Below, piece by piece: positions 11,951-23,900 of a stretch of DNA of 64,000 nucleotides. Location: NCBI GenBank assembly GCA_019054805.1, contig JAHQIY010000011.1:2423001-2487000 (forward strand), in the 5' to 3' direction. This DNA comes from Brachionus manjavacas (taxonomy: Eukaryota > Rotifera > Eurotatoria > Ploima > Brachionidae). Positions within the stretch are counted from its first letter, which is position 1. Each line of letters opens with the position of its first letter. The position numbers were made by a program, and so were the translations under genes. Below the pieces are notes generated by a model. That model made no database searches. It was given only the letters and a program-made list of their open reading frames with translations, and had not been told where the DNA came from.

Positions 11951-12739
11951 TAAAAGAGTTTTTATTCATTGTATTTTTGGGTTTTAAATAAATATTGCCA
12001 AGTTTATTGTCTTTGAAAACTTCATTGTGATCACTGTATTCATTAGTTTCTTCTTGATCCTTGAACTAACGGGTGGTCAAAAAAGGTTGGCACGAGTTTG
12101 TTTTCAATAAAATCTGGTTATTGGTTCACCCAAAACTTTTGAAATTTTACACACATATACATTAGACTTTCATTATACCAAAATACAATGTATCATATAT
12201 TGGCATATGTATCATATATTCTATATTCCGGAAATTAAGCCCATACTCTGACCCCACCTAAATAATCTCAATGTCCTTCAATTTATTGATATTTTTTAAA
12301 AATATTAAATATTTTTTAATAGGTAATCAAACAAGGATCAAAATGATACATAGACCTCTTTTTTCATTAAATTCAGTTCTAAAGATAAACTCAAAAAACT
12401 TTTAAATTTTAACCTTATTTTAAAAGGTTAAAAATTTGATGTATTTTTGATCTTGGTCGTATGACTTTTGAACGGAACAAGATATTTACACCAAATTTTA
12501 AACACTTTTATAAATTTGATTCAACTTTATAAAAATAATAAAAACAATTAAAATTTTTTATTTACTTCGCTATTTTATCTATTCTTTTTATGAAAAATAA
12601 ATGGTAGTCTTTAGGTCAAATTTTTTTTATAATGACTAAGTTCAAAGTATAAGTTTATGTGCTTAAATTAGAGCTAATGAGCCGAACTTTTATTTGATTT
12701 TTTTTCGATAGTATTTTTTTTGAGTCCGATTCTGACTGA
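11951..12739. other. AT-rich spacer
   Basis: No gene seen. A possible single Tc1/mariner-like end (GGTGGTCAAAAAAGGTTGGC) lies near 12072-12091. I found no matching inverted partner, so it is not called as an element. Confidence 0.5.
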
Positions 12740-13290
12740 TACTTGAGATTAGGATGTATTAGTAGTAGTGGCAACTGTGACACATGCGCATGCATGTGCG
12801 GAGTGCAGTTTATTTAGGTAATTGGAATTGAAAGGCTGCATTATATCAGATGGTTCCTAATCTGACTTTATTTAATTTAGGTTTGATACCAATCTTCTCG
12901 ATTGGCGTGCTTTCATATGGTTGACAAAAGCAGCCTTAAAACTGCTCACCGACTTGATGTTCACTATCGTAGATGGTTGGTAGTAAATTCCAAATGATGG
13001 CAGTTCTGTTGGTCAAGAATCTGCTTCTCCGCATGGTTTTCTTCCAGATTTCTCTAACTAGCTGAATTTGATCTATTTACACTTCTTCCCCTCTTTAACC
13101 CTTTACCAACCTCCTCTAGTCAATTGACTTATTTACATATTCGTGTGAAATCCACTCTTTTACAACTGCTTTCCAGGTCCGTTATTTCCAAAATCTTTAA
13201 TTATTCAAAATAATTTTTTCCCTTTAATTCTTCCACAATCTTCGTAGCTTTGTGTTGAACACTTTCTAACTTTGCAAGACTGTTAGCAGT
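12740..13290 (-). mobile_element. CR1-like LINE family D, C-terminal and 3' fragment
   Basis: Reading down from 13290 gives LAKLESVQHKATKIVEELKG and LKILEITDLESSCKR. After a gap comes WKKTMRRSRFLTNRTAIIWN, LLP and, after a one-base shift, TIVNIKSVSSFKAAFVNHMK. The order LE-VQ-atK ... R...WN-LP..vV...Sv..FK is diagnostic of the C-terminus of CR1/L2-like LINEs. The presumed 3' end near 12752-12770 contains a short (CTA)n-like run. The copy at 19850-20012 ends the same way. Local GC is higher than in the surrounding spacer. Confidence 0.75.
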
Positions 13291-13569
13291 ATTTGTTTAT
13301 TTAGAGCCTTTAGATGCTTAATGGAGTGAAAATTAAATTTTAGTTTTTTGCTAAATTAGCTAATTATTACCCGAGTAATTCCACCAAAATTTACGTAAAA
13401 TATTAGCTATTAAAAAAAAAACTTTGAAATGCAAGCATGAGGGTTCAAACGAAGGCTGTTGCCATTCGGACGAACCTAGGGTTTTCCCCAAAATTATTAA
13501 AAAAAATAAAATTTTAGGCATTTGGTTATAATAAATTTATTACTTTTTAATCATAGACACAATTGATTA
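13291..13569. other. Presumed promoter region of the GPCR gene
   Basis: AT-rich spacer upstream of the receptor start codon; no clear TATA box or other signal could be fixed. Confidence 0.4.
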
Positions 13570-14736
13570 ATGAATAGCATTGATCAAAACTTTTTTCAAT
13601 TGAACATTTCACTGGATCCAGAGCTTATTTTCGTCAGGTTGGACAACAAAACATTTTCCGATGACATTTTGAACATTGATCTTGACAATCGGATCGAACA
13701 ATTATACACCATATCAAAATGGCTAAATCCTATTTTTGTAACAATCATCACACTGTTTGGTTTGTATGGTAATATTATGTCATTGGTAATTCTTTCAAGT
13801 AAAACTTTCCGAAAAAAATCATTAATAATTCTCCGCATGTATCTGCTAGTCCTGTCTACAAGTGACTTACTAGTTTTAATATTCCATTACGTGGACTTTA
13901 CTTTCATCTCATGGACAAATCTGATTAAATCAGGACAATTTTCTGTAAATTTAATAGGTAACTCAAAAATATTTTGTAAATTAATACCATTTTTGAGAGA
14001 TCTATTTCGAACTATGTCAGTCTATTGCCTAGTTCTACTTTCAATTCATCGCATTTTTTCACTCTATTACCCCATGGTAAAATCAAAATGGTCAAATTTA
14101 AAATTTAATAGAAGTTTAATTTTTTTCACTTTGCTTTTTGCTCTCTTGATTAATTGGCACAGTTTGATCTTGAACAATTTGGTCGGTAATTACAAATCAA
14201 ACCAAATGTTCTGCTCCATAGATCGAATTTTTTTTCGCTATCAATTTATACTAGATTTAAAATATATTATATTCACTATTATTATTCCTATGATTATCAT
14301 TGTTGGTATTAGTATCATTATCTACAAAAAGATTAAGTTTATATTGAATTTAAAATTAAAGAGAAGAGGTTCAATGCTGTTTTGGTCAAAAAAAATAATC
14401 AAATCAAATGCGATTTTCATTCATTCTGTAAGAGCTGCCTATTTGACTTTAATTTTATCCAAGTGGTTCGTCATTTTGCATCTACCCTACGCAATTATTT
14501 GGTCTTTGTTGAATTTTCAGCTGAGAGAACCGATTAGAGTTGAAAATGTTTTGCTCCATTTTAATTACCCACAGCCTAATGAAAATAAAAACCAAAAATA
14601 TTTGCTCATGAGTTTACTCAATTTGTTTGAAATAATGGATATTTTATGTTATTCAGTCAACTTTTTTATTCTCATTTTAAATGTATCCTTATTTAGAAAA
14701 ATACACAAGCAAAAGTTTTGTATTCAGAAAATTTAA
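13570..14736 (+). CDS. Class A (rhodopsin-like) G-protein-coupled receptor, probable peptide receptor
   Basis: Seven-helix plasma-membrane receptor of 388 residues encoded by one exon. Approximate helices: 52-76 (GN at 67-68), 88-112 (STSDLLVL, D99), 136-165, 182-204 (W196), 230-253 (P240), 286-313 (LHLPY, P306) and 345-374. C136 and C215 can form the usual extracellular disulphide. N12 and N26 are N-glycosylation sequons in the extracellular tail. The DRY position reads S-I-H-R-I (R161), so only the arginine is kept. The helix 7 NPxxY is degenerate (YSVNFFILI). Intronless receptors of this sort, often labelled FMRFamide-receptor-like, are common in lophotrochozoan lineage-specific expansions; the ligand cannot be told from sequence. 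A polyadenylation signal AATAAA is at 14868. The start is the first ATG and gives a normal N-tail. Confidence 0.88.
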   Translation: MNSIDQNFFQLNISLDPELIFVRLDNKTFSDDILNIDLDNRIEQLYTISKWLNPIFVTIITLFGLYGNIMSLVILSSKTFRKKSLIILRMYLLVLSTSDLLVLIFHYVDFTFISWTNLIKSGQFSVNLIGNSKIFCKLIPFLRDLFRTMSVYCLVLLSIHRIFSLYYPMVKSKWSNLKFNRSLIFFTLLFALLINWHSLILNNLVGNYKSNQMFCSIDRIFFRYQFILDLKYIIFTIIIPMIIIVGISIIIYKKIKFILNLKLKRRGSMLFWSKKIIKSNAIFIHSVRAAYLTLILSKWFVILHLPYAIIWSLLNFQLREPIRVENVLLHFNYPQPNENKNQKYLLMSLLNLFEIMDILCYSVNFFILILNVSLFRKIHKQKFCIQKI

Positions 14737-16907
14737 TCAGAAATTTTTAGCGATTGAAATTTTAATGAGTCAAAAAAATTCAAATCAAATTAATGAAGAG
14801 GCTTATTTGATGTGAACAGAGTCTGAGAAATCAAATTTTCTTGCTTTTATATATATATTGTAATATTAATAAAATAATTATTTTGTTTTTTTTAATTTAA
14901 TTTTTTTAATGAAACTGATTTTTTCACATACCATCGAATTCATGTTATAGAGACCCCGATTCATCGAACATGTTCTTAAATCAGAAATTTGGTTTTTGAT
15001 GCCGAGTTAAAAAAAGAAAATCGAAAATAAAGAAATGGTTAAAATCAGAAAACTAAAGTTATATGCCATTTTTATGATTTAAACAGGAAAAAAAATGAAA
15101 ATAAGAATTCAGATTTTACAGCAGCGAAAAAAATTACTAAAAAAAATTATTAAAGAAAATTTAATTTTTTATTAATAAACGATTACAACCTTTTTTCATA
15201 ATTAAATTTGAGCTTAATTTTAGACATTTTTCATATTTCATTTTTTTATTTATGATAGTAAATTTAAATTTTAGTGTCGCATTAATTTTAAAATATTTTA
15301 CTGAATATTATGGAAAAAATGACAAATTTTGGTCAATAATTTAAAAATATTAAAAATTAAACAAAATAGAATTTATTTGGAATAATGATGGATCTAAAGA
15401 TTGTAAAAAAATTAAAAAAGATCTTTATTATCCTGAGAGATGGTGATTTGACTAACCACCATCTCTTTCAAAGCAATTTTTTTGTTTTTATTACTTTTTT
15501 ATAAAAAATTGCTAGTTTTAATAAATTTATTTTTTTTATTTTTTTTAATTTGAGATTTAAGTTACATCAATTAAAAGAATAAAAAAAAACTTGTTTTATC
15601 GGTAATGAATATAATTTTAATCGGAATCAATCTTTTTATCTTACAAAAAGAAACCCAAAACTTTAATAAATATCTTAAAGGCAAATTTTTTAATTGAAAT
15701 TTTCTTTGAAATTTATTTTAAAAAAATTCATGTGTACAGACTCTGAGAGAGGAAAACTAAAAAAAAAAGTATAAAAATTGCTTCCAAATCGATCGATACG
15801 TCAATTTTGAACCATGTTAGCTGTGTTAGGTGTTGCTGAAAGTTGTACTTTAGAGTGAAAACTGTACTTTAAAGTAAATTCGATTTTTGAAAATCGAATT
15901 TTGAAATTCCATTTTTTTACAAACTAATTTAATATTCAAATTCTCCAGCCAAAAATACATTGCTTAAAGAAGACAAAATTTAAAATTGTTAATTTAATTT
16001 CTTTTAACTGAAAAAATTCTGAACAAATTTTTGAGCTCACTTTTTTAAATTTTTGACTTTTTTAGTTTGACTCTTTTGACCATTAATTTTGTCCAAAAAA
16101 TGTAAATTTTTATATTAACAAAATTGAAATTTTTAATTTTCACTAATCTTTTAAAAAAAATAAACCAAGGCTCTCTAAAAAGCTCCAAAAATTTTTCGTC
16201 TCAGAACATTTTGTTTTAAATAAATATAAACACCATTTGTAGTCTAGAAAAAAGAGCTTTAAGAATCTGTATGATAATAAATAAATATATTTACTAAGTC
16301 ATGATTTTTAGATCTAAAAGGGTACAACTTATAATTTTGGAGCTAATTTTTGAGAGAGGTAAAATATTGGTTTTCCTAGGTCTTCATGTATGTAGAAAAA
16401 GAATTTGAAGTCGAAAAAGTCAAATCAAATATTTTCGACCTGTGCGAACCTAATATTAACAAAAAAGTTTTAAATGTTGATTTCAAAATAAAATATTTTT
16501 TTCTAATAAAAATGAAGAAATAATTTTTTTTTTCATTAAGCTAGCCAATTTATTTAGTTTTTATTATAAATATTTTGAGCAACAAAAAAGTTTCAGAATA
16601 GCCGAGTGCAATCGAGGCCAGAACATTTAATAATTCAACATTAAAATAGACAGATGTTTTAAATTTTTTAATATTTTTTTTGCTTTTTATATTCCAAATA
16701 ACTGCGAATTTAACCAAATTTTATACACATAGAATAAATATGATTAAATAAGAATGTAAATACATTTATTAAATAAATAAAAGCTTTCGAATAAAGAGCC
16801 AAAATAAAAAAATAAATAACCTCATCTTAAATCCAAATTATGTTCCATTATTATTCAAAAACTATGCAATCCAGACACTCAAAAAAATAAAGTTAAAAAA
16901 ATAACAA
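14737..16907. other. AT-rich intergenic spacer with one hairpin and one short repeat
   Basis: No gene found. Two local features: a 10-bp stem at 15436-15445 and 15457-15466 (GAGATGGTG core with CACCATCTC, 11-nt loop), and a stretch at about 16365-16450 that resembles 30210-30305. Both stretches carry a CATAGGTTTTCAT/CCTAGGTCTTCAT motif, a TACGTAGAA/TATGTAGAA motif, GTCGAAA and GCGAAC. A polyadenylation signal for the minus-strand gene lies at 16770-16765. Confidence 0.5.
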
Positions 16908-18320
16908 TCACTTCCAATTTATTTTATACTGCTCATAAAATTCGCTGGTCTTTGCCAAAATGTAATCGTACAGCTCTTGGATGCTCTTCAAATATCTAGC
17001 CTTCCTGTCCCTTTCTTTCTTGTACGCAATCCACTTAAGCACCAAATCGTACTCACGCTGCATCATTTCTTCAATGCGGACTTTAAACTCTCGCTTTGAG
17101 TTAAAATCCGAACTGGGATCCATCAAATGTTCGAATATCTTCTCCTCATTTTCATCAGTGATGTCATAGGCATACCAGTGGCCGAATATATGCGAATAGT
17201 AGATGTTGAGAAATCTAGAAGCAGTGGCCGAGCCGTCAAAAGAATAGGGCGCCAAGCCTCCATTTCCCTTTTCCTTGCTGTGTTCGGCATCTTTGCTGTA
17301 ATAGATCTCGCGCTGGCTCACTTTGTCGCCATCTATCAAATCGACCAGCATCATGTTGTAGATGAGAGCAGCCGGATTTTTCTGAACCTCAGCACCAAAC
17401 ATCAAAAAAGCCACCTCGCATATAAGCTGTCTGCCAGGATGCTTTTTCATGTAGTACTCCAGCTCATTTATTTCGTTGCTGAACAGCGCTCTGAAGTGGC
17501 CTCCGTGCATGTACGGGTCCAGGTCTCTGTCAATATTTTTGTACTCAATCTTGGCATATTTGTTCTTGTCTTTGGCCATGACAGAGTCTCGTCTGTATCC
17601 TTGCAGCTCTTTTCTCTGCTCGACTCTGATTTCGATTTTTAAAGGAAATGTCCACTCTATGATCCTTTCGGACAAAAAAAATGCCTCCGCGAGACCTTTG
17701 GCGTTTTTTAGGCCCTTGAAGCAGTAGTTGTCAAATTGAAGATTTGCCAAAAAATCGCTGAAAAACTCTGTCGAGTCGCTGATGTCATAGCGGTTGCATT
17801 TCTCCCTCAGTTTGGTCATGATGGTCTCGCGAAAGGACACCTCTTCAACGTGCTGGTCCCATGTGATTTTCTCATTAGACCATTTGACAAAATCCTCGCA
17901 CATTTGATTGTACGGTGCCATGATTTCCTGAATAGTGTGATTTGACTTGGCGCTTAGTTTTTCAATGGCCCTTTTGTAGTTGCTTTGATCCAGCTCGTTG
18001 CACGAGTCTTTCAGGCGTTTTTTTAGCAGGAGCTTGAATTTTTCGTGCACTTGCTTCGAGCAGAATATGCTCCGGCCTAGAAAGTGAAGGATCAGAGAGT
18101 AAACTAGTCGGTTGTTCTTGAGCTGGTCCAATTGAGCGTCCATATTGTGGTCTTGGCCACGCAGAGCGCTCAGATCTATGTCAAATTTCACAATATGTTT
18201 CCAAAGTTTGTCATCAATATTCTCGGTGGTTCGCTTTAGCAAGTCTTTGAAGCTGTGGTCGTTGAAGTTGAACTCCACTTCGGCTTTAGGTTGAATGAAA
18301 TTTACTTTCTTGGCAGCCAT
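16908..18320 (-). CDS. Uncharacterised 470-residue intracellular protein
   Basis: A single long open frame, GC-rich compared with its flanks, with no intron. It starts MAAKKVNFIQPKAEVEF and ends FYEQYKINWK. No signal peptide or membrane helix is evident; it is mostly charged and looks alpha-helical throughout. The middle is basic (RVEQRKELQGYRRD), and residues of note include RDLDPYMHGGHFRALFS, NPAALIYNMMLVDLIDGD and YYSHIFGHWYAYDI. I do not recognise a domain. The whole-length open frame, codon GC and clean start argue for a real host gene. A minus-strand AATAAA sits about 140 bp past the stop. The nearest genes are a GPCR (divided by 2.2 kb) and NOC4L; neither suggests a function. Confidence 0.8.
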   Translation of the reverse strand: MAAKKVNFIQPKAEVEFNFNDHSFKDLLKRTTENIDDKLWKHIVKFDIDLSALRGQDHNMDAQLDQLKNNRLVYSLILHFLGRSIFCSKQVHEKFKLLLKKRLKDSCNELDQSNYKRAIEKLSAKSNHTIQEIMAPYNQMCEDFVKWSNEKITWDQHVEEVSFRETIMTKLREKCNRYDISDSTEFFSDFLANLQFDNYCFKGLKNAKGLAEAFFLSERIIEWTFPLKIEIRVEQRKELQGYRRDSVMAKDKNKYAKIEYKNIDRDLDPYMHGGHFRALFSNEINELEYYMKKHPGRQLICEVAFLMFGAEVQKNPAALIYNMMLVDLIDGDKVSQREIYYSKDAEHSKEKGNGGLAPYSFDGSATASRFLNIYYSHIFGHWYAYDITDENEEKIFEHLMDPSSDFNSKREFKVRIEEMMQREYDLVLKWIAYKKERDRKARYLKSIQELYDYILAKTSEFYEQYKINWK

Positions 18321-19849
18321 TTTTAATATTTTTTCAAGAATTATATATTATTTATTTAAATTTTTTTCTAGATCTGTTATGACCAATTATTATTATAACA
18401 AAAATGATTTTATTTTTTTAGGGTAACTGACGTTAGTTTGAAAATTTTAAAAATCAATAATTTTTTAATATTTATTTAAAATAAATTTTGTTTATAAACA
18501 AAATGAGATAAAAATTGATTTTTTTTAAAATTTATTAGCTGATGTAATAATGATCATCATATTTCATCTAAAAACAAAATTAGCATCTTGTCTTAGAAGA
18601 AATTCAACTCTCATATTTTTTTTTTACACCATAACCTCCATATTAAATACTTATCTATTGCAGTTTTAAAATCTTTTTAAATTATTAATTTAATTTTTCC
18701 AAATTAAAATTTATTTAGTTTTAAGATTAGCAATTGCTTTTTGAAATTAATTTTTCAACAAAAAATTACGTCCTAATAATTAGCTTTATGAATTAAAAAT
18801 TAATCCAAATCTATCTTTGTACTTAAGATATATAAATAAAAAGGATAAATTAAATTGCTTTTTTGAAAATTTTGAAAAAATAATTGTTAAAAAAATTAAA
18901 TAAGTTTGATAACAGTCAGGTAATCAACACGGATAATCATGAACTAAAATTAAAAATGTTTTTTTTTAAGAAAAATTTATTTTCGGCTTTACTTCAATAA
19001 ATTCTTGCGTAATTCGATATTTTCTTTATTTTCTTGAACTTAAAAAATAAAAGTAAAAAATTGTTATAACTCTTTAAAAGAATTTTTTTTATAAAAAAAA
19101 TTATTTGAATTTTACGGAACAAAATGTGACAACATAAAAGTGCATAATAAAAAAATTATTAATTTTTTATCTAATCGAAGCCAAGAAAAAATGAAAAAAT
19201 GACAAATTAAAAAAAAAATTATACAAATTAAAAAAAAATGACAAATTTTCTGTCTAAGCTCTATTAAAATATCAGGTAATAAAAGATTTCAGGATTATTT
19301 TATCTTTTGTCCAATTTTGGTCCATGTACCAATAAAATTGAAATCTTCTGGGAATGCTTTAAATAAAAAACAAAATAAATAAAATAATTCAATTATCTAA
19401 ATACACAATAATATCATAATGATACTAAAATCATTTAGTATTTAATTGCTTATATGTTAGCTAGCTATCAATGCACCACTGACCATTAAAGCGCCAATTC
19501 AGTTAACTTTAATTTAAATTCTTTTAAAATTTTCTTGTTAGCTTTTTTAATTCAATTGAAATAAAATAAAATTTTCACCTAAATTGAGTTTTCTTTTTCA
19601 ATTTATTTTTTAACTAAAAGATCACTAATCTTTGGAGAAATCATCAATTTAAAAAATAAAAAATAAATTTTTTTTTTCTATTTAAAAGTCCTAAACTCTT
19701 GGTAATTTGTATCAGCTAATTCATTTAGGATAAATGGGCCAACATTAGTCAACACTAAATAAAATCTGAAGTGTTAAAAAAATTCAAATCAAATGACTAT
19801 TAAAGAGTAAAAATATTTTTATTTGATTGATAATTTGATGTAAAATAAG
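18321..19849. other. AT-rich intergenic spacer
   Basis: Upstream region of the minus-strand gene at 16908-18320. No further gene, RNA or element boundary recognised. Confidence 0.5.
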
Positions 19850-20012
19850 TTGCCAGAAAATGTGGTGAAATCAACCGCTAATTTTAAATTGGCTTTGGAT
19901 AAGTTCTAAGGAATCGCCGCCGATTGACAGCTCTACACGGTCAATCGGCGGTGATGGGCTCAGACTCTCTACATGTTAGGCGTCGCAGCAAGAACTACTA
20001 CTACTACTCCTA
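19850..20012 (+). mobile_element. CR1-like LINE family D, 3' terminal scrap with CTA-repeat tail
   Basis: The plus strand reads LPENVVKSTANFKLALDKF, the typical last conserved block of CR1-like LINEs. A GC-rich 3' UTR-like stretch follows (GCCGCCGATTGAC and its near-inverted copy GTCAATCGGCGG), then a tail of five CTA units at 19994-20010. It is a 5'-truncated insertion. Confidence 0.7.
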
Positions 20013-20925
20013 AAAATATTATAAAATTTTATTAAAAAATAATTATAAGAATATTTAATAAAAAAAACTTAATGTGACTTACTAATGTTTTAATAACGTT
20101 CAGTGAGAAATAAAAAGAAGAAAGTAGAGTTTCGAGATTAATTAGGCCTTTGTATGAAGCCAAGGATCTTCTCTCTAAATATTCTTCGTATTTGATTATC
20201 AAAACTGAATAATTAAATGAGATATAATATTTTAAAGCATATAAATGGCGTGATAAATTTTATTTTTTTTAAAAAGATTATTTAAAATAATAAATAAATT
20301 TTTTTTTTATGATTAAAGGTTAATTTTTTTCTACAAATATTTTTTTCTAAAGTCATGAGTAAATTATTTTTTCATATTTAAATAAACAAATAAATTAATT
20401 TTTCAACGTTATCATGCCTACAATAAGGATGTTCTATCAGAAATCGAATTAACTCTAAATTTGATAGTGTGATAGCTTTGATATAGAATTTTTATTCATT
20501 TGTTCAATATTTAGAAAAATTGATCTGATCTGATTTAATTTTAAAAATTGAAGGAAGTAATTTTTACAAAAAAGCAATCTAATAAATATTTTAAAAGCTT
20601 ATTTTATAATATTTTTAATTAACAAAACTTAATGAGCCTAAATAAGATGTTTCTATCTATTTTAATGACTGAACACATTACTGATTTAAAATTTTTTTCT
20701 TTAATTGCAATTTAATTTGAAAATTTTTAAGATTTTCCTATTTTATACTTCGATTAATCCTTTTACTTGTATCCAAGTGGAGTTAAAGTTAAAAGAAGAA
20801 TTTTGAAAAATAAATAGTATCTGTTGATGAGAATAGTTTTATATTTTTTTACTTCGAAACTTTATATTTTAATGAAATAGGATCTAATGTTAAAATTGAA
20901 AAAATAATAGTTTTAAAAAATTTAT
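20013..20925. other. AT-rich spacer downstream of NOC4L
   Basis: Nothing coding or repetitive recognised. Confidence 0.5.
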
Positions 20926-23900
20926 TTAATTGATTTTTATTAAATTCGAAACCTTCGTATCATAATAACCATTATTTTCTTCATTAATGCTCAAAGAATA
21001 ATTGAGTGCACAATTTGCAGTGGCTTTATTTGAGTCAAGTTCCATTTCGATTATCTAAAAAATAAATTAAATCAAATTTTAAAAAATTGAAATAAAGAAA
21101 TTGAATACTGCTTCATATGAATTATTCTCAAAGGCATCGTCCAGCTGAAATTCGACTACCTGGCTAAGACTATTGACCTTTTCAATTTCTTTAGATACAT
21201 AAGCACAGTAGTGGTTTTTTAGACTCTGAATTTCCCATAGCGAACTCTTAAGTGCATTACAATTTTTAAAATCTGGACAGTCTATATCATAAGGATCCTC
21301 AGATATGTCCGCTTTGGTCTTATTATGAATCAATATTTTGCAATTAGGATGTCGAATCAACAGATTATAAGTGAACAAAACCAAAAATTTAAGATCTCCA
21401 GGCGGACATGTCAAAGACATCCGGGACAGCTTCTTGATGAAAGCAGCTACTAGACCTGCAGACAAATGCCTTTTTAAAAAATAAATAAAATTTTAATTTT
21501 AAAATAATTTTCACTTATTTACGTTGATAGCAAAAACATGTCCAAAAGCTGAAAAAATCTGTCCTTATATTTTGTATGAAAAATTGCTGAGTCTAACAAT
21601 TGATAGACTTTTTGATAAAAATTCGGATACTCTCTAAATGTTGAATTGATAAAAAATTTAAAAAAATTTTTTTATTAAAATGTTTACAAATTGTAATTGT
21701 TGATCAGAATAAAAAGACTGTTTAGTGCCAAAACGCTAATAAGACCACCTGAGTTGTAAGAATGGGTCAAAAAATCGGCTAGCATTAGAGGATTTGTCAT
21801 TTTGGGGATCAATTTTTCCGGCAGCTTAATAAGCAGTTTTTTATACAGTTTGGCTGATAGTTGATTTTTTAAAAAATTAACGAAACAATCGTTGAATAAT
21901 TTCCTATGCACTTCTTGTTGAGTTATTTTGGAATTGACAGCCAAATTTTCTTTTTTGAGAAGGAACAATTTTTGTTCATTTGTTGCATTGTTTTTTAATT
22001 CATTCAAATTTTGGTCTGGCTGAGTTTCGGTATCATTTGAGTCAATTTTTGATGACAGTTTTTCTTCGTTGTCAAGACCAGGTAAGATGGCAAAAATGTT
22101 GAGCATATTTTCCAAAAGAGTCTCAGTTACTGCATTTTTTTTGTAGAAATCGATCAATAAATATTTTAATATAAAGTATCTCATGTCCCAATATGTGAGA
22201 TATGGACGAAATTTTTTTATTAATTTATCATCCAACTCAGCACTAAGCAAAGCGTCAATGATGCACTTAAAATTAAATATAATCTTTTTTTTAAGTTTAA
22301 TTTATTTTCGGTTTTACTTCAAGAAATTCTTGCGGTATTTGATATTTTTCCTCATTTTCTTGAACTAAAAAAATTAAACGATTAGAGTCAAAATTGTTTT
22401 CAACCATTAAAAGGATCTATATTTTAGCTTTTTTTTTGATTATAAAATTAGATTTTATGGGGAATTAATGTGACATAATTTGAATGACAAACGAAAAATT
22501 TTTGAAGGTTGGAAAGTTTAAATTCAGATCAGAGTTGGTCAAAAGTCAAAGTCAAATAATTCTTTTCAAATCAATATTCTTTTAATATTTTTTAAAAATA
22601 TTGTTGCATTTTCATGCAATGTACTACAATTTAATTGTTTAAGAAAATTTTGATTTTTTTTAATTTTCTTGTTAATTATAAGTGAATTATTCTTTATATG
22701 GGAAAAAAATAATTTCAGTGATTCTTTTAATTGATTTTTAATTTCTTAGTATATCGGCATATTCAGGACCTGTTGAGTGATTATTTTCATCTTCTGATTA
22801 CATCAACCATCCTCATAGATCAAGGATGAATCAAAAAAATTTAAAACAAATAACATTATTAGAATGTTACAAAAATCAATTGTTACTTGAAGAATAACTA
22901 TTAAAATAATTAAATAAAAAAAAGGAAAAAATCAATCTACTTTTTTTTTATTTAAAAATAAAAATTCAACTTTGACTTTGACTTTTGCAGATTTTTAAAT
23001 AAGATTTTGTCTTTTGACCAACTGTAATTAATTTTCATAAAAAAAGATAAAATAATGTGATTAATTGGTTTTTTGTTTTTGGAAATTTTATGATTTAAGG
23101 TGGTTTACTGTAACGAATATTTTTTAATTTTTATTTAAAAAAAAAATTAACTTTTTTAAAATTTTATCAAATTAACTAAAAAATTTTAAATTTAATTTTG
23201 ATTAATTTAATTCCTACAGTGTTTTAGTCAAGAAACTATTATAAAGTCTATTTGATAGAATTTTTCACTAAGTCAAATTAACTAATTTTTCTATGTAAAA
23301 TTTTCATGATAAATATTCCTAAATTAACAAAATTTTTGGTAAAAATCTACAAAATAAAGACTAATTCGTCATATTCTATTATACAATTTATATCTAAAAA
23401 AAAAATAGCTTCTGCTTTTGTAAATAAATATCATGAATTTTTTCATCAAAGAGTATCCTAAAACTGAAGGGTTTATTACCAGAAGTTTTAAAATTGATAT
23501 CTCGGTGTCATGAGTGATATTTTTTGGTGATCTCATAAAAAGTGACAATGGCCACCGAATATAATGTTCTCCTTTATGATGGTTATTTTTGTAATATTTT
23601 GAACAATTATTTGAATCTTTATTTGATTCTAAATATAAATCTAAAATTAGTGGTCTAAAAGAAATGATTTTAGAAGCTATTTCTGAAATTTTAAAAATAA
23701 ATGTTCAATAGACTGTAGCAAAAATTTTGAAGTAAATTTTTTTTTTCAAAAAAAAAATTGTTTTGGGGAAGAAATTGGCAAAATATGGAGTGAGCGACTC
23801 GATAGAAATGGAAAAACTTTCAAATTCATTAATTATCTAGATTTTCTGGACGAACACAGCAGAAATTGGCCAATTTTTTTAACTTTTGTATTTACAAATT

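Noticed and set aside
12072..12091. Possible Tc1/mariner terminal repeat
   Set aside because: No inverted partner, no TA duplication and no transposase could be found nearby.
13430..13500. Possible tRNA-like segment (GGGTTCAAAC)
   Set aside because: No acceptor stem or anticodon arm could be folded around it. No convincing tRNA or rRNA gene was seen anywhere in the window.
17127..17945. Several plus-strand frames opposite the 470-codon gene
   Set aside because: Antisense shadows in a GC-rich gene; composition is that of reversed coding sequence and they have no start context or family match.
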